Shown one piece after another: positions 10,304 to 21,588 of a DNA stretch of 64,000 nucleotides (position 1 is its first letter; every line of letters begins with the position of its first letter). The notes beneath the pieces are model-generated. The model did no database searches. It worked only from the letters and a program-made list of their open reading frames with translations, and had not been told where the DNA came from. The translations under genes and the position numbers were made by a program. This DNA is from Parietaria judaica (lineage: Eukaryota > Streptophyta > Magnoliopsida > Rosales > Urticaceae): assembly GCA_954871525.1 (NCBI GenBank), contig OX940865.1, positions 12,414,606 to 12,478,605 of the forward strand. Reading direction: 5' to 3'.

Positions 10304-13300
10304 TTACTGGTAGTATTGCTTCAGGTGTTCGACGTTCCAGGGACGGGGAATCTCCTTACCCCCCATCTCTTCTAGTCGATAAGTTCCGTCTCTAATGACC
10401 TCGGTGACGCGGTAGGGACCTTCCCAGGTGGGCCCCAGGACTCCGGCTCCCTGGGCTTGCGTGTTCTGCCCCACTTTCCTGAGGACAAGGCTGCCCTCAA
10501 GAAAGCGTCTTGCTTTGACCTTCGAATTGTAGTATCGCTCTACAATTCGCTTTTGGGCCGCTAGGCGGGTATAGGCGTCGTTTCTCCTTTCTTCAAGGAG
10601 GTCAAGCTCGGCTCTTAGTGCTTCGGAGTTTCGCTCCGGGTCGTAGAGTTCGACCCGTGGCGATGGCACTGTGATCTCCGCGGGGATGACTGCCTCGACG
10701 CCGTATGTTAGAGCGAATGGAGTTTCGCCCGTTGCGTTTCTGGCGGTGGTGCGGTACGCCCAGAGCACGGCTGGCATCTCTTCGGCCCATTTCCCTTTCT
10801 TTTCGTCAAGTTTCTTTTTCAGGATTGCCTTGATATCCTTGTTGACTGACTCGACTTGTCCGTTGGCTTGTGGATAGACTGGGGAGGAATAAGTGTTGTT
10901 TATTCCGAGGTCTTGACAGAACGCTCGGAGGTCCGAGTTGTTGAACTGTTTAGCGTTGTCGGTGATGATGGACTCGGGGATTCCGTGTCGGCACACTATT
11001 ATGCGCCAGATGAAGTTCGTTGTGTTTGTCTGAGTGATTTTTGCCATTGGTTCTGCTTCGACCCACTTGGTGAAGTAGTCGATGGCAACTATGGCGTATT
11101 CCACCCCTCCCGGCGCCTTTGGGAGTTTCCCGATCAGGTCGATCCCCCATTTTGCGAAGGGACGGGGGACCATCACAGGGCAGAGTGAGACCGCCGGCTG
11201 TCGCGGGATTTGCGCGAACCTTTGGCATCTGTCACATCTTCGCACCATTTCGGCGGAGTCTTTCTTGAGAGTGGGCCAGAAGTACCCTTGTTTCAGGGCC
11301 TTCAGAGCCAGAGATCGTCCAGCGTAGTGGTTTCCGCAAATTCCTTCGTGGATTTCGCGGAGGACTAGGTTGGCGTCTTCTTCTTCGAGGCATTTCAGGA
11401 GAGGTTGCATGAAACCTCGTTTGTAGAGTTCTCCGTTGTGCAACACATATCTCGTTGCTCGGAGCTTGAGCTGTCTGGCTTCTTTGCGATCGGCCGGGAG
11501 AGTACCGTGTCTCAGGTATTCTTTCACCGGGGTGATCCAGCTTTCGCCGGATTCGCTTGCCAGGGAGAGGATTTCCCCGTCAGTAGTTGGGGTTGTTTCT
11601 TTCTCGAGCCCTTTCGTCACTTCTTTTTTGATTGCAACGTCAGAGGATTCGGGCTTCTTTATCGAAGGCTGGCTGAGGGCTTCGATCGGGACTTTTTCCA
11701 GTCCTTCGTCGCTCGCCCCGGAAGCTGCCCTTGCCAGGGCGTCAGCTTCCGAGTTTTCGCCTCGCGGAATCTGCGTGACCTCATACCAGGATAGTGGCTC
11801 TAGGCGTCGTTTCGTTTCTGCCAGATATGCCACCATGTGAGCTTCCTTTGCCTGGTACTCTCCTTCTACTTGTTTCACTATCAGCTGGGAGTCGCAGTGG
11901 ATTCGCAGGTTTTTCACCTGGAGTTTGTGTGCGATTTGCAGTCCGGCTAGCAGTGCTTCGTATTCAGCCTCGTTGTTTGAAGCCTTGAACTCGAAGCGGA
12001 GGGCGTAACGGAGTTTTTCGCCGTCGGGGTTGGTGAGGACCACCCCGGCCCCTGACCCGCGCATGTTTGAGGCACCGTCGACGTGGAGGTTCCAGGTCGG
12101 GCCGTCGGGGGTACTTTTTCTCTTTGGTGGCTTGGGTGCTTCGTTCATTTCTTCCTCGGTTTCGACCTCGGCGTCGTATGTGAACTCGGCGATGAAATCT
12201 GCCACGGCTTGGCCTTTGATGGCCACCCTTGCTTGGTACTCGACGCCGTATTCTCCTAGCTCTTGCGACCAGATAGCCATTCGTGAGGAGGTTCCTTTGA
12301 GTAGTGCCTTTCGGACTGGGTGCTCCGTTCTTACGACTATCTGGTGAGCCTGGAAATACGGGCGGAGTTTCTTCGCGGCGGTGACCAGGGCTAGTGCCAG
12401 TTTCTCGATTTGCGTGTAACGCGTTTCAGCGTCAAGGAGGGCTTTGCTGATGTAATAGATCGGCAATTGCCTCTTGTCTTCTTCCCGGACCAACACAGCG
12501 CTTACTGCTCGTATTGACACCGAGAGGTAGAGGTAGAGTGATTCCTCCTCCTTTGGTTTTGATAGTAAGAGTGGTGATCCGAGGTAGGCTTTCAGCTTCT
12601 GGAAGGCTTTGCACTTCTCGTTCCAGACAAAGTTCTTTCCACCCTTCAGGGCTTGAAAGAAAGGCTGGCATCGATCCGTGGCTTTTGAGACGAACCTTCC
12701 TAGAGCGTTGATTCTTCCGTTCAGGCTTTGCACCTCTTTGATCCGTTGCGGGCTTCTCATTTCGAGGAGGGCCTTGATCTTCTCAGGGTTGGCCTCAATA
12801 CCTCGTCTATTGACGATGTATCCCAGGAACTTCCCGGACTCGACTCCGAAGGCGCACTTGGCTGGATTTAGCTTCATCTGATACTTTCTCAGTAACAGGA
12901 ATGTCTCTCGCAGGTCGTTGACGTGGTCTTCTTCTCGAAGAATTTTTACAATCATGTCGTCCACGTATACCTCCATAGTCTTCCCGATTAGTGGGGCGAA
13001 GATCTTGTTGACCAGGCGTTGGTACGTGGCCCCGGCGTTCTTGAGTCCGAATGGCATGACTTTGTAGCAATAAAGTCCCCGATCAGTCACGAATGTCGTG
13101 TGTATCTGGTCAGGCTTGTGCATTCGGATTTGATTGTACCCTGAGTAGGCGTCCATCATGCTCATGAGCTGGTGGCCGGCGGTGGCATCCACCAATTGGT
13201 CGATCCTTGGTAGTGGGAAGCAGTCTTTAGAACATGCTGCGTTGAGGTCGGAATAATCTATGCAGATTCTCCACTTTCCGTTGGGCTTTTTCACCATTAC

Positions 13301-14089
13301 CACGTTGGATACCCAGTCGGGATACGTCACTTCCTTGATGAAGTCGGCGGAGATGAGCTTGTTGACTTCTTCGCTGATCGCCTGATATCGTTCGGGGTTG
13401 AAGGCGCGCCGGCGTTGGATCTTCGGCGCTTTTCCCGCTTCGATATTTAATCGGTGGACGGCGATTTCAGGGTCGATGCCGGGCATGTCGGCATGTGACC
13501 AAGCGAACACATCCTTGAATTCTCTTAAGAATGCGATCAGCCTAGTCTTGATCATGATCGGGAGTTGGGCCCCGATTGTGACCGTCCTTTCGGGTCGGTC
13601 TACCGAGATCGGGATTTGCGTCACTTCCGACGAAGGTTCCATGGTGGGCTTGCGCCTGTCATCCCGAGGATCCAACTCACCAAACATCCTTGCGTCCCTG
13701 GGGCACTCGGGAAGTTCTTCCTCGAGTTGGCATATCGTGTTGATAACCGACTCGTTCTTCCCGGGTTTTGTACCCTGGGCGTAGCAATTTCTGGATTCCT
13801 GCTGACTACCTTTCATGACTCCTATCCCATTTTCCGTTGGGAACTTGACGAGTAGATGAAAGGTAGACGCGATGGCTTGCAGTTTGTTGAGGCTGGGTCG
13901 TCCCAGAATGACATTGTAGGCCGAAGGTTGATCTACCACCAGGTACCTGATCATCTTGGTGGTCAAAGCTCCGCCCTCGGATCCGAATGTCGTGGGTAGG
14001 GTGATGGCGCCCTCGGTGTAGACGGGCTTTCCGCTGAAACCATAAAGAGGCGTCTTCACCGGTGTGGGGATCAACCCTCCGAGGTTCAT
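10304..14089 (-). CDS. pol: protease C-terminus, reverse transcriptase, two RNase H domains, integrase
   Basis: This is a 1261-residue open frame. Residues 1-80 are the protease C-terminal half (VILGRPSLNKL). Reverse transcriptase covers about 250-440, with the catalytic YVDD at 375-378. The native RNase H follows at about 515-640 but reads YLSVSIRAVSAVL where a catalytic Asp is expected, so it is probably inactive. A second RNase H at about 665-800 keeps D671 (VDGAS), NNEAEYEAL, HCDSQ and SEADALARA. This dual RNase H arrangement is known from the Tat lineage. Integrase spans about 905-1250, with the HHCC finger (H914, H921, C952, C955) and D984, D1044 and E1080, giving the standard 35-residue spacing. 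It ends naturally at HLKQYYQ. The frame itself is intact but depends on upstream gag frames that are broken. Confidence 0.93.
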   Translation of the reverse strand: MNLGGLIPTPVKTPLYGFSGKPVYTEGAITLPTTFGSEGGALTTKMIRYLVVDQPSAYNVILGRPSLNKLQAIASTFHLLVKFPTENGIGVMKGSQQESRNCYAQGTKPGKNESVINTICQLEEELPECPRDARMFGELDPRDDRRKPTMEPSSEVTQIPISVDRPERTVTIGAQLPIMIKTRLIAFLREFKDVFAWSHADMPGIDPEIAVHRLNIEAGKAPKIQRRRAFNPERYQAISEEVNKLISADFIKEVTYPDWVSNVVMVKKPNGKWRICIDYSDLNAACSKDCFPLPRIDQLVDATAGHQLMSMMDAYSGYNQIRMHKPDQIHTTFVTDRGLYCYKVMPFGLKNAGATYQRLVNKIFAPLIGKTMEVYVDDMIVKILREEDHVNDLRETFLLLRKYQMKLNPAKCAFGVESGKFLGYIVNRRGIEANPEKIKALLEMRSPQRIKEVQSLNGRINALGRFVSKATDRCQPFFQALKGGKNFVWNEKCKAFQKLKAYLGSPLLLSKPKEEESLYLYLSVSIRAVSAVLVREEDKRQLPIYYISKALLDAETRYTQIEKLALALVTAAKKLRPYFQAHQIVVRTEHPVRKALLKGTSSRMAIWSQELGEYGVEYQARVAIKGQAVADFIAEFTYDAEVETEEEMNEAPKPPKRKSTPDGPTWNLHVDGASNMRGSGAGVVLTNPDGEKLRYALRFEFKASNNEAEYEALLAGLQIAHKLQVKNLRIHCDSQLIVKQVEGEYQAKEAHMVAYLAETKRRLEPLSWYEVTQIPRGENSEADALARAASGASDEGLEKVPIEALSQPSIKKPESSDVAIKKEVTKGLEKETTPTTDGEILSLASESGESWITPVKEYLRHGTLPADRKEARQLKLRATRYVLHNGELYKRGFMQPLLKCLEEEDANLVLREIHEGICGNHYAGRSLALKALKQGYFWPTLKKDSAEMVRRCDRCQRFAQIPRQPAVSLCPVMVPRPFAKWGIDLIGKLPKAPGGVEYAIVAIDYFTKWVEAEPMAKITQTNTTNFIWRIIVCRHGIPESIITDNAKQFNNSDLRAFCQDLGINNTYSSPVYPQANGQVESVNKDIKAILKKKLDEKKGKWAEEMPAVLWAYRTTARNATGETPFALTYGVEAVIPAEITVPSPRVELYDPERNSEALRAELDLLEERRNDAYTRLAAQKRIVERYYNSKVKARRFLEGSLVLRKVGQNTQAQGAGVLGPTWEGPYRVTEVIRDGTYRLEEMGGKEIPRPWNVEHLKQYYQ

Positions 14090-14830
14090 TTAGATCAAGG
14101 CGGATTTGAAGATGACGTCGGCAGAGCTTCCGTTGTCAATCAGAACTCGCCAAACTCGGCTGTTGGCGACTAGTATATCTGTCACGATGGCATCGTTGTG
14201 CGGGTGAGAGATTCTCCGAGCCTCCTGCTCGGTGAAGGTGATTTCTTGACTGGGGAGCATGTGGGGTGCTCCTCCGAGGTGAGTGACATTGACTTGATGG
14301 ATGTCAAAGTCTTCCCCGAGGGACCTGGCGTACCGCTTTCGTTGATTGCACGAATCTCCGGTTTCAGGTCCGCCCATGATGGTTGATATGACGTGGAACT
14401 GGGAAGGTCTGCCCTCTTCTGGCGCTTTTCCAGCGCGAGATTGAATGGGGCTGTCTTCACGTTGGGGTCTGATGTCTTGCTGGCTCTGGTTGTGGGTGCT
14501 TCCGCCTCCTGAGACTAGTTTCTTGACGAACTCCTTGAGTTGTCCGTCTTGAATCAGTTGCTCGATCTGCCTTTTCAGCTGATAGCATTCTGATGTTGTA
14601 TGGCCGTGATCCTGGTGGTATTCGCAGTATCGGCTCATGTCTTTCTTGGCAATTTTCTTGAGTGGCGGCGGTCTCCCGAACTTATCTCCATGGAGGCTGA
14701 AGATCGTTGCGGGTGAGGTCGTCAGAGGAGTGAAGTTTGCATCTTTCCGGAATTTATCCGCCCGTTTATTCAACGGTGGTCTGTTCCCGGAGTTGGGCTG
14801 TGGGTGCTGCTTTTTACTCTGCGTACGCCG
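14090..14830 (-). pseudogene. gag nucleocapsid region plus start of protease
   Basis: From ATG 14773 the frame encodes 227 residues. Near its start is a zinc-knuckle-like segment CEYHQDHGHTTSEC, followed by an LKRQIEQLI helix as in Tat Gag. Toward the end is the aspartic protease active-site region IDNGSSADV, where the catalytic Asp belongs to the D-x-G-S-S motif. The frame ends at TAA 14092-14090, directly followed in the same frame by the rest of the protease. That stop separates the protease active site from its C-terminal half. Confidence 0.85.
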
Positions 14831-15579
14831 CTACCACCTTTTCGGTCGTTGCGACTCTGATCGTCAGAGTTGAACTGGTTCCTGCCGCCAAAGTATTCGT
14901 CGACAGCAATGTCTTTGGCTGCCCTTGCCATCAATTCGGCCATCGATACTGGCCTCTTTTTGACGAGGGAGCGAGAGAAATCGCATAGTGGCAGGCCGTC
15001 GATTACGGCGGTAATGGCGTCGTCGTCTGTGTAACTGGCAACTTTGTTTGATTCCTCGACGAACCTTTTTAGGTACGTCTGTAATGTCTCGTCCTTGCGC
15101 TGCTTGAGAGTCCACAGGTAGGACTTTGGCTTGCGCTGAGAGATCGAGCTTGCGAATCGTGAAGTGAATCGCTCTGCCAATTCGTCGAAGGACCCGATGG
15201 ACCCTTTCGGAAGGCGTTGGTACCATTCGAAGGCGGGTCCTGCAAGAGTGAGGCAGAAAGCCTGACACATTGTGGCGGGTGAGCATTTCTTCACTCGCAT
15301 GTTGAACTGGTATTGCACCAGGTGGTATGTTGGGTCGGTAGAGCCGTCGTAGACGAGGTTCAGCGGGAACCTTAGATCTCCGTCGAGATCCTCGGCGAGC
15401 AGGTGATCCGCCAGAGGGGATATGTTCCCCTCAGCTAAGCTTCGTGTCACGGGGTTAGTGCTTTGGGCCTCCGTGAGCCTCTGCATTTCTCGTTCGAGGG
15501 TTTGGAGCTTGCTTTTGAGGTCCTCGTATGGCGGGGTTGCCGCCTGAGTGCCTATTGCGCGGATGACATATTCTTCCTC
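14770..15579 (-). pseudogene. gag, capsid (retrotransposon gag) domain
   Basis: The frame continues from the UAG above. Its first ATG is at 15486 (MQRLTEAQS). The central part carries the plant retrotransposon gag signature: a 'YDGSTDP' motif, then 'FEWYQRLP', 'FTSRFASS' and 'DETLQTYLKRF'. This domain builds the particle that packages the RNA. The frame runs out at a TGA near 14770, while homology to the nucleocapsid region continues in another frame from about 14830, reading SKKQHPQPNSGNRPP. A one-base indel around 14815-14850 therefore breaks gag. Confidence 0.85.
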
Positions 15580-16173
15580 CTAGTGCCGGGGGCGCCGGGA
15601 GTTGTCGGATCTCCTTGAGCTTCCGTCACTACCCGATTCCTTGGGTTCGTGAGATCTTTCCCTTTTTCGGCTTTTGCGTTGCCGATGGTCTCTTTGTTGT
15701 CCGGTGTGGTCTAGGTGGTGTCGGAGATCCTCCTCGTCGTTTGGGGCATGTCTCTGTCGCCGACGTTCCCTTCGTCGACTTCTCGCATTGTTGGTGGCAC
15801 CTTCGTACCCCCCGAGCCGATCAAAGGCTGATCGCCGGGTGGTTTGTGATTGTGCTGGCCCCAGAGAGTTTTCAGGAACGGGGCGCTCTTCGTTTGCCTC
15901 TTTCTGGGTGAGTTCGAGGGCTTCTTCAGGGCTCTCCTCCTCCCTTTCGTTGGCGTGTTTGCCTTCGAAATGTTTGGAGATGAGTCCTGTTAGCCGGAAA
16001 AGACTTTCTTCGACTCGGACCAATCTTTCCTCGTTGTGAGCTGACTCACGACGGGCGCTTGTTTCCGGCAGGATACGGACCTGCTTTCGACGAGCTTGGG
16101 TCTTGGCTCGAGTGTTTAGGGCGATGCTCTCTGTGGGGTGAGAGGGCGTGCCTTCCGTTGATTGGGATGACAT
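15580..16173 (-). pseudogene. gag, N-terminal part, ending at an in-frame UAG
   Basis: This 197-residue frame starts MSSQSTEGTP and is highly charged and arginine-rich, with many RRER/RSRR runs. That is typical of the disordered N-terminal part of Tat-lineage Gag. It ends at TAG (15582-15580), but the same frame continues downstream without another stop into the conserved capsid-like domain. The stop is therefore most simply a nonsense change within one longer gag; programmed readthrough is less likely. The start codon is about 90 bases downstream of the PBS, a normal leader length. Confidence 0.75.
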
Positions 16174-16240
16174 TCTCTGATTTGTGGGATCAGAGCGTCG
16201 TTCTGCTGGTGGGATCGTCCAGAGGGTTGATTTCGTGAAC

Positions 16241-16258
16241 CCCCTCCTTCTAGCGCCA
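16241..16258 (-). other. Primer binding site of the Tat-type element
   Basis: Three bases inside the 5' LTR the minus strand reads TGGCGCTAGAAGGAGGGG. It begins with TGG, complementary to the CCA end of a tRNA. The priming tRNA was not assigned. Confidence 0.7.
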
Positions 16259-16261
16259 AAA

Positions 16262-17951
16262 TGTTGATGCCGTTTTTTGGATCAAACACTGTTGAGGCCC
16301 AAGTTGTGGATTTGGGTCTGGCCCAATGTCGTTTGCTGACGTGGCGGACTTTTTTGGTAGACTTCTGCGTGGGCCTTGATCGGCCTTTGTTACGGGGATG
16401 ACAGATTTGCTGTCAATGATAGTTCCCTCCGACCCCCGCTGACTTTGGGATGATTGCCCTTCTGACGACGGAGTGAGTTTTTAATTGGCCGATTCGGGGA
16501 CTCTGAGTGGGCGTCCCTGGATTTTTCTTGGATTGAAGGTCTCGTGGCCGTTCAGGGTCCGAAGCGATCGGGGTGGCTCGCTACCTGTTACCGCAGAGTC
16601 TGGAGATGGCCAGGCCGGGTTTTATACAGGGCCTGTTACCGCAGAGCCTGGAATTGACCAGGCTGGGTTTTGTACAGGGCCTGTTACCGCAGAACCTGGG
16701 GATGTCCAGACCGGGTTTTGTACAGGTTCGGAGTCCACGCGGATCGGGGGTACCAGTGAACGGGGGAGTGCATTCGTCCAATACGTAGATCCAGAGGTTC
16801 CTCTCAGGGTGATCCCTCGGTCGTCCGGATCTTAGAGGGAATTTCTTAGACCTGTCCCTACGACCTGAATAGTGGGCCCCTGTCACTTGTCCCCAGACTA
16901 TCCCAGCAGCCGTATAATAGACTGGAGATAGGCTGGACACAATGTGGAACGGAGCCTATCAGGCGGGTCGGGGCCTTATGAAAATTCCTCCAGGGCTTCC
17001 GCTTTTATGAACTATCTCACTTCTCCGAGCCTGAAAAAGGTAACACCCGTGGTCAGGGGAAACAGGGGGGGGGGTACCCCCTGATTCACCTCCGACGCTC
17101 AACATTAGTATAATATTCGAGGGGAGGCGAGTATATCGGGGGTAGAGAGAGAGAGAACTCGAGTCGAGAAGGTTCGAATGAGTTACCGTTTCAACTGAAC
17201 TGAGCTTCTATTTATAGTAGGGTCCAGGGGCCCGATCGCAGTAAAATATTGTCCAGGGGGGGTCCCGGACAGTTTTATAATTACATTTCGGTCCCTGGAA
17301 AAGATGGTCCGATCCCGGCCGTCCGCGCGAGATCGGACGGCCTGCAAGCCCCCGAGGGGGGCCCGCTTTGTGTGAGGCCGATGGGCAGGGTTAATCCCTG
17401 CCCTACACGTGGCCGCGGGGGCCCGCCCCAGCAAGTGGGCAGGCGCTGCTCCCCGCGCACCTTCATCAGGCCCATCGGGGCCCTTCGTGCGTCTGCACGA
17501 GGACCGAGGCCCGCGCAAGGGTGAGATCACGCCATTTGGCGTGATCGTGTGCGTGCTGCCCCCAAGTGGGGGGCTGAGGAGACCCCGAGTGGGGCCCGCG
17601 GGCCGGTGGCGGTGCAGGGTGCCGCCACGTGTCGTGGCCCTGACAGCCGCCGCCCCTGTGGGTCCCGCGGGTGTTTCCTCGGTCGTTTTTGCTCCCGAGC
17701 GGGTCCCGTGTCCGTTTTTCCCTAATTTTATGTCGTTTTTGGGGTTTTTCATATTTTTACGAACACCGGGACACTTTGTTTTTCGAAAACGGGCCTCCGG
17801 AGGGAGTTTTGGGTTTTGAAATTGATTTAATTAATTCATAATCTTAATTAAAAGATTAATCGAAATAACTAATTAATAAACGGAATTTATTGAGATAATT
17901 TCCGTTTAATTAATTTGTTTATAAAAATCAATCCCGTTTTTACCCGTAACA
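16262..17951 (-). repeat. 5' LTR of the Tat-type element (right copy)
   Basis: This is the upstream LTR for the minus-strand gag-pol. The three 48-bp tandem units lie at 16584-16727. Compared with the left copy, differences are mostly single transitions plus one- or two-base length changes in the poly-G run near 17068 and the GA run near 17150. It ends CCGTAACA, followed by the CCTCT duplication. Confidence 0.96.
17208..17217 (-). promoter_or_regulatory. TATA box of the retrotransposon promoter
   Basis: The minus strand reads CTATAAATAG, a canonical plant TATA box, inside the 5' LTR. A start site 25-35 bases downstream would fall near 17180. The same motif is conserved at 3526-3535 in the other LTR. 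Confidence 0.7.
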
Positions 17952-17956
17952 CCTCT

Positions 17957-18363
17957 AATAATTTTCCCCATTCAAAAATCTAAATTTTACTCAATTTTTT
18001 TTTAAAACCCCCTATTCCAATCCTATAAAAAAACTACATCCTCACACAATTCATTCTCATCCTATTTACAATTTCAAAATATTATTTGTTCATAAGAAAA
18101 TATATATATATCTCTCTCTCTCTTTTTTTTTTTACTAAAACTCTCTTATATTATATAATATTTAAACTCCTATCATTTATACTTCTCTTCATTATATTAT
18201 ATTATTTATATTTCCGTCTTTTATTATATAATATTTAAACTCTGTCATTTATATTTCCCGTTAACATATTATATAATGTTTAAGTTGAATAAGTTCTTGT
18301 ACTTTATATTTTTCGTCATCTATATTTCTCATCTCTTTATATTTTATAATCTTATACATCCGT
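17957..18363. other. AT-rich spacer
   Basis: Low-complexity AT-rich sequence with repeated 'atattatataatatttaa' type motifs and a TC microsatellite near 18110-18125. No gene was seen. Confidence 0.5.
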
Positions 18364-18930
18364 TAGGGGTGAACAAGTGGGTATTCGGTGTGTTTTTTGA
18401 CAAATAATAGACAGAATACCGCATTTCGGTATTTTAGAAATGATAATCGAATGCCTTATTTTTAAAGATGAAAACCGCATTTACCGTATAATTGGTATTC
18501 GGTTTTCGGTTGTGGTATCATCGGTTTTTTACCCACATTTACCACTTTTTAATTAATATACACATCTCCATAAACTGACTACCAATATTACACGGAAACA
18601 TACTACTAAATGTAAATATTATAAATACTAATATCACACAATATTTTACCGAGAGATTAGATAAGAAAAATCTTTTTGATGTGTTGATAGGTATGGTAAA
18701 TATGATATAATAAATATAATATTCGATTTAGTTAAAGCGGTAAAACTGGGTAAGCGGTTGCGGTTTTCACATTAAAATCGAAAACCCCGTCTTAACCTAT
18801 TTCGGTATTCGGTTTTTTTCTCGGTATATTCGGTTTTAACCGCTTTTATAGCAGTTGTGGTGTAATCGGTATCGATTTGAACGGTTTTTCAGTTAAAAAT
18901 TCAGTTTACGATTTCTTTTGTTCACCCCTA
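18364..18930. mobile_element. MITE-like inverted-repeat element (hAT-type ends)
   Basis: The left end TAGGGGTGAACAA and right end TTGTTCACCCCTA form a 13-bp perfect terminal inverted repeat enclosing 567 bp. The interior is rich in repeated 'ggtattcggtttt' motifs on both strands, as in subterminal repeats of plant hAT MITEs. An 8-bp target duplication could not be found, so the flanks may have changed. Confidence 0.6.
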
Positions 18931-20062
18931 AGGAGCAGTCACATAATGATGGTTTTCGTAACACTCACGAAGGAAGCCGTTCTCAATCAAGTCTCCAAAA
19001 GATGGCTAGGCATTTGCAATATGATAATCCAAAGTGGCAACTAGCTAGTGGGTTCCCAAGCCAAACCTGAGGGATATAAACTGAATATGTTACCATCTGT
19101 TATTTTTCGGTCACAACCTAATCGTAATTACCCTTATGACACACAAGATCATTTAGACTAAGTGCACTTAGGACTTAAGCTTTACACCAATCTAACTTTT
19201 ATCTAATTCCGGATCTTTTATTTATTTTACAAAAAATATTACAAAAAAAGTCAACCGTATAAAGATGAGGAGGTGGCGGAATCCGCCAGTTTATTATTCT
19301 CTTAAATATGTTATTGTCTTCCATGTACCGCTTGTTAGCGGATGTCGATTTTTGCTGATTATAAATCTTATGAGTTTATTATAGCTTATATAATTACATA
19401 ATGATTATATTTAATCTCAAATAGATAAATAAAAATCTACTTGTTGGCTCGATTTTTCATTAAACTTGAATGAACAAGAGTCGATGGAAATATACATTTG
19501 AATAGAATTAGCTAAAGTGACTTGAATTGTTTAGTAACACAGAATAGTTTCATGTGGTTTCACCAATCAAGTGCTTACTCTACTAAGATCAATTTTATAT
19601 GATTTGGTCCGTTAGCTAAGGTAAGTCGAATTGTTTTGATTGTCGCTTTCTATACATATTATAAGAGGAGGTGTATATAAGAGATGTTCCCGAGAGTCCT
19701 AAAAATGAGGATATCAAAAAGATTTACAAGAGGGGACTCGAGTCACAAAGCGAGGAAAAGAAGTCTTAGGAATGGCTGCACTCGAACCGCACCGGGGCGC
19801 AAGGAGGCCTTTTTTGTAGGGGTTCTTGGCTCGAATATAGGTGTACTTCGGTCCCAATAAAGCCTGATTCTTTTTTCTTTCTTATTTTTTTCCTTTGGCG
19901 AGCATATATTTTTGAGAGATGAATAAGAAAGGAGATTTCTCTCTCATTGTTCTACTAATTTATTGTCATTGATAGAGTATGGACTACTTCCTATCACTTA
20001 ACTATTTTTTTTACCATGCCACTCTATTCGTGAAACTTATGATTACAAAATACAATTTGTTA
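18931..20062. other. Intergenic DNA without recognised gene
   Basis: Mixed AT-rich sequence. A moderately GC-richer piece at 19670-19870 resembles degraded repeat DNA, but no domain or terminal repeat was identified. Confidence 0.45.
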
Positions 20063-21588
20063 TGCGTATTTTTCAGACTATATAAAAATTGGGCTCTAGT
20101 GGCGAAAGTCAAAGCCCATGAGCAAAGTCAAAGATCGAGAGCTAAGACGCAACTCATTTGCGAGGCTCAGAACCCTGAAGGCCCAAAAGACGAAGCTCAA
20201 GACCGAAATCCACATCCAAGAAGAGGATTCGGACGACCCGACAAAATTATCACAACCCCGGGAAAGTCCTCGACCAAGGAACAAGGCGATGAAGACCATA
20301 AAGACTCTCGGCGACTCGGAGTGGAACTCGGCAAGGCAATGGCGATCCTAGGGAGTCCCCGACGAACTTAGCCGATGACCCCCGAGGTCCCTGACGAACC
20401 AGAGAGAAGACAACGAATCACCCTTGTTAAGTGACGAGACCTTGACGAATCACTCTCGTCGGGCCGACAAGTCTCCCTCGACGAACGATGATGTTCCCGA
20501 TGAACCTCCCCTCGTCAGGCCGACGAACCCTCACCGAGCCGACGAACCTCTTGACAAATATCCTCACCAAGCACTGAATCCCTTTGCCGGCGAAGAAGTA
20601 TCCCGACGAAGACATACCCCTCGTCGATAACATTGACGGGGTATATCTCACAATAATTACACACGTCGAGCGAACCCGAGCTTACGATGATCCTCAGGAG
20701 GTCCCTAGTCCCACGGACTCGACGTACAAGCTCGCGGACACCCGAAAGACGCTACGGACGAGCCAAGAAGCAACTGACAGACCCCATACCAAGATGAAAA
20801 GCCGTGGCAAGTCCCCCCAAATTAGGGAAAAATGGTTCACCTTTTTACCTATAAATAGGAGACGCCTCCTCCTCATTTTTAAGCAACTTCTCCCTAGAGT
20901 TTATCTCTCTAAAACTCGACTTCTCTCTCTAGAATTTCGAGTTCTCTCTCCCTTTGGGCGATTTTCCCTGCTCGTCTGGTATCGACTCTCTCGTTCGCCA
21001 AAGAAGACGCTCACAGGCCTGCCAGGGATCCTCTCAGATCGACTAGTCATACGACTTCGCCTTTCAGAAGGGATGACTAGCGCTGTCCAAGACTCACCTC
21101 ACGTCGGTTAAGACCCTCGTCATACGAGTCAGTTAACACATGCGCAGTCTATCACGACAGCCTCGACGGTTATCCCCTCGTCATAAACTAAGGTCACCTC
21201 CGCGCCGCCATTATCGGCTCTAACGACGATACAAACCACCTCGTCATTCCTCCATTACTAGTTTACTACTAACCTTGAACTATGTGACGACCTGATCCTA
21301 CTTGACTACGAGTATATACGTAGGATGCCTTGCTATACTGACGGAGTGCAACATCAATCTTTTGTTTTTTTGTAGGTCGTCCCTCGCTGCGGACGGCCTC
21401 GCCGAGGATTCAAGGATCGTGAAGAACAGCGTGGAGGCTCGCCGAAGACGAAAGATTCACCTCCAGCTAAGTCGATCATTAGTTAATCTTCATTGACTCC
21501 ATCTTTAACCGCCCACGTGACCACCGCATTTGGCCCGAGACTCGATCCGTAAATCAGGTTCACAGTTAATCCATTTTAATGCTAAACA
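20063..21588 (+). repeat. Solo LTR or LTR remnant, family X copy 1
   Basis: The sequence starts TGCGTATTTTTC and ends ATGCTAAACA. It aligns along its length with the reverse complement of 46261-47801, which defines the boundaries. It has a TATA box (TATAAATA) at 20850-20857 and a 5' leader rich in TCTCTCT. The first half is dense in imperfect CGACGA/TCGTCG motifs. No flanking internal region, PBS or target duplication was seen. The family was not identified. Confidence 0.65.

Larger units (their letters stand above)
2579..17951 (-). mobile_element. Complete Ty3/gypsy LTR retrotransposon, Tat-lineage type, 15.4 kb
   Basis: The element begins TGTTGATGCC and ends CCGTAACA in plus orientation, with a perfect 5-bp target duplication CCTCT at 2574-2578 and 17952-17956. 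The LTRs are 1691 and 1690 bp and differ at roughly fifteen positions, so the insertion is young. Genes read on the minus strand in the order gag, protease, RT, RNase H, second RNase H, integrase, which is Ty3/gypsy order. The second, intact RNase H downstream of a degenerate native one, together with extra antisense coding DNA before the 3' LTR, is characteristic of the Tat/Ogre/Retand lineage. The PBS lies at 16258-16241, the 3' PPT at 4270-4285, and a second PPT-like copy at 9913-9928. Lineage is judged by domain order and motifs, not by a tree. Confidence 0.95.
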
